DNA of 40,385 nucleotides, from assembly GCF_000424465.1 (NCBI RefSeq), contig NZ_KE384199.1:1-40385 (forward strand), given 5' to 3'. Source of the stretch: Butyrivibrio hungatei NK4A153. Lineage in GTDB: Bacteria > Bacillota > Clostridia > Lachnospirales > Lachnospiraceae. The translations under genes and the position numbers were made by a program. Numbering within the stretch: the stretch's first letter is position 1; each line of letters starts with the position of its first letter. Below the pieces are notes generated by a model. That model was not told the origin of the DNA. It saw only the letters and a list, made by a program, of their open reading frames with translations, and ran no database searches. Of this stretch, positions 32,788 through 40,310 are shown piece after piece.

Positions 32788-34284
32788 ATGAGATTACGAA
32801 TAATACTTCCGCTTTCTATACTTATACTTGCAACTGCATGTGAATCCCAAAATAAAAAACTGATCGAAATGGAATCCGAGCTTGTTCAAAATCAGGGCAA
32901 TGCTAAGATCAGCGTTTATAATGATGATTATATGGATCATGGCAAGAAAAAGAATTATACCTACATTGATATAATCAAAGACAATGAAGTCAAAGCAACC
33001 ATAAATACATATCGCCATCTGGATAAAGTTACCGATATGGATTGTTTTGACTTTAATGATGACGGAATAAAAGACATTGCAGTTATAGGTGTTTCGGATT
33101 CTGAAAACATGGTTTTAATATATGAGGCTACGTCTGAATATCAGTATGAGGTATTTTCCGGATGGAATAGTGTGGGAGCGGCTATTAATGAGTCGTTAGA
33201 TGATGATTTTTCTATGGTCACATTAAAGAATATATTGTCGAAAGGCGCATCTTATTCGACAGAGATCAACGCGGAAAGAGCGGAAAGGGCGATAAGTGCG
33301 GCGCAAGAAGTTACGTATAGTGATTACAAGGCGGCATATATTGGTTTTCTTAAGGTTATTGATGAGTGCGGAGTTGATGAATATGGTTGTTCGGGAGGAG
33401 CATATTCAATATATGACATTGACAAAGATTCGACACCTGAATTAATTGTACACTATGGAGGCTGCGAAGCTGATTATCATGTATGGGTATATACATATAC
33501 TGATAACAAAGTTAAGTGCATTGATGAGATATACACCGGTCACAGTGAGTTCTATGCATATCCAAGCGGCAATGGAATACTGCAATATTGGGCTCATATG
33601 GGAGGTGAAGAATTTACCCTTTTTTCTTTAAATAATAATGAGCTAACAGCAAAAGAATTATATTCCGGAAGTACTGAGTATGAAGATCCGGAAACCGGAG
33701 AATATGATATAAATTTCACACCTGTAAGGAATGTAGTGCCTGATGCATATTTTCTTACATCATTTGCGCCTGATAATGTAATTCCGATAGAAAAATATGA
33801 GATTATCTCAGCATATGTGCCATCTCAAGACAATTCGAATTATACCTTTCCGAATAATAATCCTGATTTTTACTCGGAAATCATTGAAAAAGACAGTATT
33901 CTGAATGCAGTATCCAGGTACAGAACCGATCCGATTTACAGAGATATTCATTTTAGTGACTTTTTGAGAAAAATAGGACATTCTCCATCGGAAATACAGG
34001 ATATAACATATGCAGATCTTAATTCGGATAATGTGTATGAATGTATTTTTTATGTTCTGAAAAAAGATAGTGAAGATTCTATTCGTATAATTCTGAGTAA
34101 GCAGGGAGAAAAAATTTATGCATATTATGATTCATCTTACATGGCAAGCACCGGGTGGGGGGATGCTGAAAAAACCGATATTACAGAAGATGGATTCTTT
34201 ATAGAAGAGCCTAATGAACATTTTTTCCAAAATCGAGTGATGTATGATAAAGAAAAATGGTTCTACTATTCCGCGCCTTATTGA
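32788..34284 (+). CDS. Lipoprotein with calcium-loop-like repeats
   Basis: A 498-residue lipoprotein (lipobox ATAC, C18). The N-terminal half has a DFNDDGIKDIAVIG stretch near residue 90 that resembles an FG-GAP/VCBS loop, and the middle (about 205-310) has YSIYDIDKDSTPELIVHYGG followed by HVWVYTYTDNKVKCIDE and EEFTLFSLNNNEL. The last third has another DLNSDNVYECIF loop. The overall pattern, DxDxD followed by EL and a hydrophobic strand, ties it to the 22178, 23812 and 34311 proteins, though it is more distant. It starts 31 bases after the preceding lipoprotein. Function unknown. Confidence 0.8.
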   Translation: MRLRIILPLSILILATACESQNKKLIEMESELVQNQGNAKISVYNDDYMDHGKKKNYTYIDIIKDNEVKATINTYRHLDKVTDMDCFDFNDDGIKDIAVIGVSDSENMVLIYEATSEYQYEVFSGWNSVGAAINESLDDDFSMVTLKNILSKGASYSTEINAERAERAISAAQEVTYSDYKAAYIGFLKVIDECGVDEYGCSGGAYSIYDIDKDSTPELIVHYGGCEADYHVWVYTYTDNKVKCIDEIYTGHSEFYAYPSGNGILQYWAHMGGEEFTLFSLNNNELTAKELYSGSTEYEDPETGEYDINFTPVRNVVPDAYFLTSFAPDNVIPIEKYEIISAYVPSQDNSNYTFPNNNPDFYSEIIEKDSILNAVSRYRTDPIYRDIHFSDFLRKIGHSPSEIQDITYADLNSDNVYECIFYVLKKDSEDSIRIILSKQGEKIYAYYDSSYMASTGWGDAEKTDITEDGFFIEEPNEHFFQNRVMYDKEKWFYYSAPY

Positions 34285-34310
34285 TCTGTAGCCATGAATA
34301 AGAGGTCGAC

Positions 34311-35117
34311 ATGAAGAAGAAAAACATAACAGCCATTGGCATAGCATTGATGATTTTAATAATAACCGCAGGATGTGGTTCAAATAAGAATTCAGACAAC
34401 GAGTCCGGCGTGACCGACGAAGCAGCAATAGTTTTAAGCAATGAGGAGAGTACCGCAAACACTGAAGATGCTGCTTCGGAAGAATCTTCGGTCACCCCAA
34501 GAATATATGAGAAGCATATTGCAGATTATAATTCGTACGATGAACTTATTGAAGATATAAAGAACTTCCTGGATGTAATGGGAGAATCGGATACAGATAC
34601 TTTTTTTGATCGGGCGGAGCAGTATGAATGGTTTACATTTTGCATGTGGCAGGATTTAAACAACGATAGTTTTGGATATTTACAAGTGGATATTGATGGG
34701 GACGGAGTAGACGAATTACTTTTGGGAACTGCCGGCTCGGAAGAAAATCCAAATGATGCGTATATTGACAATATGTACACCATTAGAGACGGAAAAGTTG
34801 ATCCTGTATTTGAAAGCTATTCAGAAAGAGAGTGCTATGAATTATGCGAAGATGGTGTAGTTAAATATGATTTTAACTTTCCTCCTATGCCTTATGGTGT
34901 TGAATATTATAGGTGCAAGGCCGGAAACTTGGATCTTATTGAAGGTATACATTATGAATTCGAATGGTCTGATGACGTGTTTCAGAATCATTTCTACTAT
35001 TATGACAGCTCTTTGCAGAATCGTGAATTGACTGAAAAAGAGTATGATGAGATGAACGAAGAGCTTGAGCATAAATATAACAGACCAAAGTTTCAACTTC
35101 ATCCTTTCAAGGATTAA
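34311..35117 (+). CDS. Small DxDxDG-domain lipoprotein
   Basis: A 268-residue lipoprotein (lipobox TAGC, C22). After a Ser/Asn/Glu linker (about 25-65) it consists almost only of the module seen at the C-terminal end of the 22178 and 23812 proteins: YDELIEDIKNFLD, VDIDGDGVDELLLGT (D127 onward), NMYTIRDGKVDPVFES, CYELCEDGVVKY, YYRCKAGNLDLIEGIH, then a loosely similar YDSS ending. It may be a minimal version of that family. It lies 26 bases after the previous lipoprotein and ends the operon. Function unknown. Confidence 0.82.
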   Translation: MKKKNITAIGIALMILIITAGCGSNKNSDNESGVTDEAAIVLSNEESTANTEDAASEESSVTPRIYEKHIADYNSYDELIEDIKNFLDVMGESDTDTFFDRAEQYEWFTFCMWQDLNNDSFGYLQVDIDGDGVDELLLGTAGSEENPNDAYIDNMYTIRDGKVDPVFESYSERECYELCEDGVVKYDFNFPPMPYGVEYYRCKAGNLDLIEGIHYEFEWSDDVFQNHFYYYDSSLQNRELTEKEYDEMNEELEHKYNRPKFQLHPFKD

Positions 35118-35168
35118 CCATGGTATTACAGAAATAAAGACTATAGCTATCAAATAATAACGCATGAT

Positions 35169-35229
35169 ATGAAAATTTTGTGAATCCTGCCTGTATTCGC
35201 TTTACAGCGGCATTATGATAATGTACAAC
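35169..35229 (+). repeat. 61-bp element, copy 2
   Basis: Second copy of the 30671-30731 element, located between the 34311 lipoprotein and the SEDS-family gene. Its hairpin is TCGCT-TTAC-AGCGG, keeping pairing relative to copy 1. It ends about 40 bases before the SEDS start codon. Confidence 0.75.
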
Positions 35230-35268
35230 TTTTTTATATATCATAATTCAGGAGGATATTTTTTCTAT

Positions 35269-36348
35269 ATGCATCGTAAGATTGAGTGGGATGTTGTTAT
35301 TACAGCAGCGCTTATAGGAGTTATAAGCATCATTGTACATTGGTTTATGGGAAAAGATAAATCAATAAAACTAACCGGGAACAGTACTTTCTATACAAGT
35401 GTTGGCATTGGAATAATTGTCATGATCGCGGTGTATATGATAGGCCATAATCTGATAGCAAAGCGGGCAAAAGAGATTGCGGTAGGCATAATACTGATTC
35501 TGGTATTTCTTAGGTTTCAACCTGAAAATATGTATCTCGGATTTGGCTCCGTGAAAGTTTTGACTGCAGCGGTTATGTGTCTCTATGTTCCGGTTTACGG
35601 AGCGGTTTTGCATAAATACAGGCACGGCGGGATTTTGGAGCTTTTAAAGGCGATACTTTGGATGATCGTTCCCATTTTGATCATACATAAAAGCACACGT
35701 GTGATGACGGAGATTGTGCTTTTGTCGGCTATGATCATGCAGCTTTTGTATTGTATCAAGAAAAGATGGTTTAAGATAAATTTTCTTTTGTCTCTGGCAG
35801 CACTTGCGGTTATCGTGTTTGCTGCATCGGTATTTGTCGATAAGACCGGAGTGATCGCTAGATGGGGACATAAAACAATGAGCAATGTCTTTTCACTGGA
35901 CGAATCAACGGTTCAATCTTTCTTTGATGTGAATCTTGTCGGCAGTTCGGGAAAAGAGAATTTGAAATTTTTGCCAAAGCCCGACTTGGATTATCTGCTT
36001 GCATATCAGGCAAATCGATATGGACTTTTACCGGCAATCGGCATTGCACTTCTGGTTATAGCTGTTATCGCATTTGGCTACAAGTCGGTCTTTAGGTGTA
36101 AAAACGATCTCAGTTTCCTGATGGGAACAGGGTGTCTTAACGTCCTTTTGGAAAATACAGTGATCAATATATTTGAAAATACCGGAACGATACCATACAC
36201 TGATACGTTCTTGCCGTTCTTTTCATCACAAACGAGTTATATTGTGATGGCTTATATCTTTGTGGGAATAATACTCAGTGTTTGCAAAGGTAAAGGCACA
36301 AGGGACAGGTTCTTTAGATATGCTGTAAGGAACTTGATGCGCTACTGA
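35269..36348 (+). CDS. Divergent SEDS (FtsW/RodA/SpoVE-like) membrane protein
   Basis: About nine hydrophobic segments over 359 residues, with the C-terminal pattern of SEDS glycan polymerases: PDLDYLLAYQANRYGLLPAIG in the position of the TDF-x-x-A-x-x-EE-x-G loop (D241 in the place of the catalytic Asp), then ENTVINIFENTGTIPYTDTF and LPFFSSQTSYIVMAYIFVG in place of NTGLLPxTGxxLPFFSYGGS. Known members polymerise peptidoglycan with a partner PBP2-type transpeptidase. Here EE is replaced by NR and YGGS by QTS, so activity is doubtful. AGGAGG lies a little far (13 bases) from the chosen ATG; an ATG at 35215 would extend the protein by 18 residues. Confidence 0.75.
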   Translation: MHRKIEWDVVITAALIGVISIIVHWFMGKDKSIKLTGNSTFYTSVGIGIIVMIAVYMIGHNLIAKRAKEIAVGIILILVFLRFQPENMYLGFGSVKVLTAAVMCLYVPVYGAVLHKYRHGGILELLKAILWMIVPILIIHKSTRVMTEIVLLSAMIMQLLYCIKKRWFKINFLLSLAALAVIVFAASVFVDKTGVIARWGHKTMSNVFSLDESTVQSFFDVNLVGSSGKENLKFLPKPDLDYLLAYQANRYGLLPAIGIALLVIAVIAFGYKSVFRCKNDLSFLMGTGCLNVLLENTVINIFENTGTIPYTDTFLPFFSSQTSYIVMAYIFVGIILSVCKGKGTRDRFFRYAVRNLMRY

Positions 36349-36376
36349 ATGATTTAAGTTTAAGGAGCAAGAAGAG

Positions 36377-37273
36377 ATGATGAATAAGAGACGTATTTTT
36401 TATCTAATAACTGCACTGGTGATATCTTCTGTGGTAGGCTGCGGAAAGAACGATACAAACGAAGAGTCGGAAGCCGGAAGTTCAAATTCAAATTCAGAAG
36501 TTTCGGTAGAAGCTTCGATTGATTCGTCGGATTCCGAGAAAGCAACAGGCGCAGAGAGTGAGACTGCACCTGTTATTGCAGACGACGATTTTTCGAATCT
36601 GTACAGCGAAGCAAAAGAATGTCCCAACGCCGAGAACTTTGAAGGAAAGTGGTACACAGGGACACATTCGTCTGTCAGTGGCGATATGACGATAACAGAT
36701 CAGAATGAAAAAGGGTTCCATTTTGCGGGAATTTTCAGCTACTATCTAAATTCAGGTGAAGCTGAGGGCGACGCGGTTTTTGTAAAAGATAACGTTGCTG
36801 TCTACAAATATCCCGAAGAGGAAGATGAGTATTTAGGTTTCGTTATGGACGGTGATACTTTGCATGTCGTTCAAAAAGGCATACTTGGCATGGGCATGAA
36901 CGTATCGGCGCAGGGAGAATACTCGCAAAAAGAACCTGAATATGTAAATGCTGATATCATCAACAAAGCTTACACCGAGTCTCAATTATCGGAGATAAAA
37001 AAGATGATCGGCGACGATGAAGTGTACGATGATTACTTTAAGTTTGGAACTGAGATAGGAGCGGTTGATTATAAGGATACCGAAACCAAGACAGGCGAGA
37101 AGTGCAGAGTTGTGGATTGCATTGTTCCTACTTATGGCGTGGAATATAAGGCTGTGATTACGGATAGCGGAAAGATATATCTTAGTCTCAATGTAGGTGG
37201 CGAAGGCGATAAATTATATACAAATGATTCCGAATATACAGAAAAAACTGTGCCTGAAACAGTGGAGGAGTGA
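36377..37273 (+). CDS. Lipoprotein, unknown family
   Basis: A 298-residue lipoprotein (lipobox VVGC, C22) with a Ser/Glu-rich linker (about 28-65). A beta-barrel-like domain (about 85-185) contains FEGKWYTGTHSSVSGDMTIT, a lipocalin-like or META-like opening, and GFVMDGDTLHVVQKG. A second part (about 195-298) contains LSEIKKMIGDDEVYDDYFKF and YGVEYKAVITDSGKIYLSL. GGAGCAAGAAGAG precedes the start; the second ATG at 36380 is an equal alternative. It lies 28 bases after the SEDS gene. No function recognised. Confidence 0.8.
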   Translation: MMNKRRIFYLITALVISSVVGCGKNDTNEESEAGSSNSNSEVSVEASIDSSDSEKATGAESETAPVIADDDFSNLYSEAKECPNAENFEGKWYTGTHSSVSGDMTITDQNEKGFHFAGIFSYYLNSGEAEGDAVFVKDNVAVYKYPEEEDEYLGFVMDGDTLHVVQKGILGMGMNVSAQGEYSQKEPEYVNADIINKAYTESQLSEIKKMIGDDEVYDDYFKFGTEIGAVDYKDTETKTGEKCRVVDCIVPTYGVEYKAVITDSGKIYLSLNVGGEGDKLYTNDSEYTEKTVPETVEE

Positions 37274-37642
37274 CGGTAGGTTAAGGAAATAGCGGAAATA
37301 TGGGTTTGTAAATAACTCTTTGAAAAACTGCTTGAAAATTTCACTCTACGCTGCTTGAAAATGAAGAACACAGATAGAAGGAGTGTGTTTGAAGTGATTT
37401 ATCTGTGAAAAATTGAAAAAATAGCAAAAAAACACAGATAGAAAAGTATGTATGGAGCGATTTATCTGTGAAAATGTAAAATGACAAGTGTTATGAGGCG
37501 AAAAAACACAGATAGAAAAAGTGTGTATGAGGCAATTTATCTGTGAACATGAAAAACAGCTGTTTAGAAGTAAAAATATCACAGATAAAAAGCTGGATTC
37601 TTTTCCTTGATTTTTTGGTGGTAAAAGTGTACGCTATATGTG
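37274..37642. other. Intergenic region before the purine riboswitch
   Basis: About 370 bases, mostly a tandem array of CACAGATA/TATCTGTG hairpins (37369-37587). No gene is credible; a reverse-strand frame at 37346-37582 merely runs through the repeats. No clear promoter for the purine operon could be placed, though one must lie ahead of 37643. Confidence 0.6.
37369..37587. repeat. Tandem array of CACAGATA palindromes (three and a half units)
   Basis: CACAGATA starts at 37369, 37433, 37507 and 37580; TATCTGTG ends at 37407, 37470 and 37545. Each full unit is 38-39 bases with an 8-bp stem, and starts are 64, 74 and 73 bases apart. Inside the loop, GTRTGTWTGRRGYGAT is roughly kept. The fourth unit has only its left arm. 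Confidence 0.82.
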
Positions 37643-37717
37643 TTCATACAACTGGCGGATAAGTGGGTAACCACATGGGAGTATGGAAATAAATTATGAA
37701 TGTCGACCGCCTGGGCA
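37643..37717 (+). ncRNA. ZTP riboswitch (pfl motif) controlling purine genes
   Basis: TTCATAC (37643-37649) pairs with GTATGGAA (37681-37688) as the outer stem. Inside is ACTGGCGGAT, then the GTGG-GTAA-CCAC hairpin and ATGGGA, all in pfl order. The 3' conserved block ACCGCCTGGGCA is at 37706-37717, and GGCGG/CCGCC can form the pseudoknot. The class senses ZMP/ZTP, intermediates that rise when 10-formyl-tetrahydrofolate is short. It sits in front of the two genes that consume ZMP and make IMP, so ligand binding should switch them on by preventing the overlapping terminator. Confidence 0.95.
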
Positions 37718-37750
37718 ACCGCTTTTGTGGATGCTCAGGCGGTTTTTTTT
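37707..37750 (+). terminator. Riboswitch expression platform (terminator)
   Basis: CCGCCTGGGCA (37707-37717) pairs with TGCTCAGGCGG (37732-37742), one wobble, followed by eight T residues. The left arm is the conserved 3' block of the ZTP aptamer, so aptamer and terminator exclude each other. Confidence 0.94.
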
Positions 37751-37912
37751 AGTAATCACTAGGTTCGGTATTTTCGAACCGTAGTGTACTACTTAGTTCC
37801 GGCGAGCGAATGCGAGAGCGGAACTTCCTTTAAGTAATCACTAGGTTCGGTATTTTCGAACCGTAGTGTACTACTTAGTTCCGGCGAGCGAATGCGAGAG
37901 CGGAACTTCCTT
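37751..37912. repeat. Perfect 82-bp-period tandem duplication between riboswitch and coding region
   Basis: Copies at 37751-37830 and 37833-37912 are identical over 80 bases. Each holds two hairpins: CACTA-GGTTCG with CGAACC-g-TAGTG, and GTTCCG with CGGAAC around a GCGAGCGAATGCGAGA loop. There is no T-run. The second copy ends 40 bases before the start codon at 37952. Confidence 0.95.
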
Positions 37913-37951
37913 GTTACAAGCGAGTTCAGTGATATATACGGAGGAAAAGAA

Positions 37952-38659
37952 ATGGTAGATTTGAAGCAGGAAATTTCACGCACAACATACCCGGGAAGAG
38001 GTATTGTTATCGGTCTTACAGCTGACGGCAAGAAGGCAGCATGTGCTTACTTCATCATGGGAAGAAGTGAGAATAGCAGAAACAGAGTATTTGTTGAAGA
38101 CGGAGAGGGAATCCGTACACAGGCATTCGATCCTTCCAAGATGGAAGATCCAAGCCTTATCATTTATGCACCTGTACGTGTTCTTGGTAACTCAACTATT
38201 GTTACAAACGGTGATCAGACTGATACAGTATATGACCTTATGAAAGAGGGTAAGACTTTTGAGCAGGCTCTTCGCACAAGAGAATTTGAGCCCGATGCAC
38301 CCAACTACACACCTCGTATTTCAGGTATCATGAACGTTGAAAACGGCAAGTACGACTTTTCAATGTCTATCTTAAAGAGCAACAACGGTGATCCTTCATC
38401 ATGTCAGAGATTTACATATTCATATGAGAATCCCAAGGCAGGAGAGGGCTTTTTTATCCATACATATATGAAGGACGCAAATCCCCTTCCAAGTTACGAA
38501 GGAGAACCTACACTTGTAAACATCGAGGGTGACATCGATACTTTTACAAACAATGTATGGAATGCGCTTAACGAAGATAATAAGGTATCTCTTTTCACAA
38601 GATTCATCGACATTGAGACAGGTAAGTACGAGACAAGGATCATCAACAAAAACAAGTGA
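37952..38659 (+). CDS. purO: IMP cyclohydrolase, PurO-like
   Basis: A 235-residue enzyme of the IMP_cyclohyd family (the archaeal PurO type), which closes FAICAR to IMP in the last step of purine synthesis. Family features seen are TYPGRGIVIGLTADGKKAAC, then AYFIMGRSENSRNRVF, QAFDPSKMEDPSLIIYAPVR, a TNGDQTDTVYD stretch, and PNYTPRISGIM. The ATG at 37952 has GGAGGAAAAGAA upstream; an in-frame ATG at 37892 lies inside the tandem duplication and is rejected. It is the first gene behind the ZTP riboswitch and lies 92 bases before the formyltransferase gene. Together the two replace the usual bifunctional PurH. The symbol is assigned by similarity to the archaeal family. Confidence 0.9.
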   Translation: MVDLKQEISRTTYPGRGIVIGLTADGKKAACAYFIMGRSENSRNRVFVEDGEGIRTQAFDPSKMEDPSLIIYAPVRVLGNSTIVTNGDQTDTVYDLMKEGKTFEQALRTREFEPDAPNYTPRISGIMNVENGKYDFSMSILKSNNGDPSSCQRFTYSYENPKAGEGFFIHTYMKDANPLPSYEGEPTLVNIEGDIDTFTNNVWNALNEDNKVSLFTRFIDIETGKYETRIINKNK

Positions 38660-38751
38660 TATAATATCGCAAGTTTTATTTGTAACGCGCATGATTGCAC
38701 GTTTTTAGAAGGAACACGGTAATTCGGATATCATATAACAGGAGAATCAAT

Positions 38752-39930
38752 ATGAACGAAATCGAACTTAAATACGGATGTAACCCCAATCAGAAGCCTT
38801 CAAGGGTTTATATGGAAAACGGAAAAGATCTTCCCATCGAAGTACTTAACGGAAGACCGGGATATATCAATCTTCTTGATGCTTTGAACGGATGGCAGCT
38901 TGTTTCTGAGCTTAAGAAAGCTACAGGACTTCCTGCGGCAACTTCTTTCAAGCACGTTTCACCTGCAGGTGCCGCTGTAGGAACACCTCTTTCAGATATT
39001 GAAAAGAAAATCTATTGGGTAGAGGATCTTGGCGAGCTTTCACCTCTTGCAAACGCTTATGCAAGAGCTCGCGGAGCTGACAGAATGTCATCTTTCGGAG
39101 ATTTCATCTCTCTTTCTGATGTGTGCGACAAGGACACAGCAATGCTTGTAAAAAGAGAAGTTTCAGACGGAATCATTGCTCCAGGCTACACAGATGAGGC
39201 ACTTGAGATCCTTAAGGCTAAAAAGGGCGGAAACTACGCTGTTATCAAGATTGACGAGAACTATGTTCCCGATGCGATTGAGAAGAAGCAGGTGTTCGGC
39301 GTAACTTTCGAGCAGGGACACAACTTTATCGAGATCGGTGAGGACATGCTCACAAATATCGTTACAGATAACAAAGAGCTTCCCGAGTCTGCTAAGATTG
39401 ATCTTATCATCGCACTTATCACACTTAAATATACACAGTCCAATTCAGTTTGCTACGTAAAGGGCGGACAGGCTATCGGGATCGGAGCAGGACAGCAGTC
39501 AAGAATCCATTGCACAAGACTTGCAGGTTCTAAGGCTGACAACTGGTTCCTTCGTCAGGCACCTCAGGTTCTTAACCTTCCTTTCCTTGATAACATCAAG
39601 AGACCTGACAGAGACAACGCAATCGACCTTTACATCGGTGCAGATTACATGGATGTTCTTGCAGACGGCAAGTGGCAGAACATCTTTAAAGAGAAGCCCG
39701 AAGTATTCACAGAGGCTGAAAAGAGAGCTTGGCTTGACAAGAACACTGACGTAGCACTTGGCTCAGATGCGTTCTTCCCCTTCGGAGATAACATCGAGAG
39801 AGCGTTCAAGAGCGGTGTTAAGTATGTTGCACAGCCCGGCGGATCTGTTCGTGATGACAACGTTATCGAAGCAGCAAACAGCCATGACATGGTAATGGCA
39901 TTCACAGGACTCAGACTTTTCCATCATTGA
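38752..39930 (+). CDS. purH: AICAR formyltransferase, stand-alone (PurH C-terminal-type)
   Basis: A 392-residue enzyme that transfers a formyl group from 10-formyl-tetrahydrofolate to AICAR (ZMP). It starts LKYGCNPNQKPSRVYMENGK, as AICARFT domains do, with SFKHVSPAGAAVGTPLS (the catalytic K-H pair), ARARGADRMSSFGDFISLSD, KYTQSNSVCYVKGGQAIGIG, GQQSRIHCTRLAGSKAD, and a SDAFFPFGDNIERA ending. There is no MGS-like cyclohydrolase domain, which explains the length of about 390 against roughly 520 for normal PurH. AGGAG precedes the ATG at 38752. A strong terminator follows. Control by the upstream ZTP riboswitch is expected. Confidence 0.94.
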   Translation: MNEIELKYGCNPNQKPSRVYMENGKDLPIEVLNGRPGYINLLDALNGWQLVSELKKATGLPAATSFKHVSPAGAAVGTPLSDIEKKIYWVEDLGELSPLANAYARARGADRMSSFGDFISLSDVCDKDTAMLVKREVSDGIIAPGYTDEALEILKAKKGGNYAVIKIDENYVPDAIEKKQVFGVTFEQGHNFIEIGEDMLTNIVTDNKELPESAKIDLIIALITLKYTQSNSVCYVKGGQAIGIGAGQQSRIHCTRLAGSKADNWFLRQAPQVLNLPFLDNIKRPDRDNAIDLYIGADYMDVLADGKWQNIFKEKPEVFTEAEKRAWLDKNTDVALGSDAFFPFGDNIERAFKSGVKYVAQPGGSVRDDNVIEAANSHDMVMAFTGLRLFHH

Positions 39931-39935
39931 TGACT

Positions 39936-39971
39936 TCCCCCGCGGATTGCGTTTTCCGCGGGGGATTTTTT
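39936..39971 (+). terminator. Terminator of the purine operon
   Basis: TCCCCCGCGG (39936-39945) pairs perfectly with CCGCGGGGGA (39956-39965), and a T-run follows. Confidence 0.95.
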
Positions 39972-39980
39972 ATAGCGGAC

Positions 39981-40218
39981 GACCTGTATGGCCATTTTTT
40001 ACAGCCGCACCGCCGGTATCTGCTTGGAAATGCTTGTGTACGGCTGCGCAGTGATTTTCATGATTTCATAAAGTCCGAAAATGTCTCCTTTTGACGTTGC
40101 TCAGAGAAGTCGACATTTTCAGGCTTTATTCAATCTGAAAGTCATCTTGCTCGTCCGAGAACTGCGCATTTCAAGCAGATACCGGCGGTGTGGCTGTAAA
40201 AAAATGGCCATACAGGTC
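39981..40218. repeat. Long imperfect palindrome, MITE-like
   Basis: The outer 53-base arms at 39981-40033 and 40166-40218 match in inverted orientation with about three differences (GACCTGTATGGCC... against ...GGCCATACAGGTC). An inner pair, ATAAAGTCCGAAAATGTC (about 40068-40085) and GACATTTTCAGGCTTTAT (about 40113-40130), matches at 16 of 18 positions. The whole folds into one long interrupted hairpin of about 240 bases. It has no open frame. It may be a miniature inverted-repeat element or a structured RNA. Confidence 0.8.
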
Positions 40219-40252
40219 TGTGCGGTTATAGAATAAATAGTGCCTGCGTAAC

Positions 40253-40296
40253 TTTTACGTGAGTTGCTTTGATTTTTCACAGGGACTCACGTAAAA
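40253..40296. repeat. Perfect 12-bp inverted repeat
   Basis: TTTTACGTGAGT (40253-40264) pairs with ACTCACGTAAAA (40285-40296). It has no following T-run on the forward strand. It lies between the long palindrome and the direct repeats at the window end. Confidence 0.75.
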
Positions 40297-40310
40297 ACTT
40301 CTGATTATGT

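Noticed and set aside
37346..37582. 78-residue reverse-strand frame with repeated peptide motif
   Set aside because: It only translates the CACAGATA hairpin array; there is no ribosome binding site.
37892..37951. Extended start for the IMP cyclohydrolase
   Set aside because: The extra codons lie in the tandem duplication and have no ribosome binding site, whereas ATG 37952 follows GGAGGA.
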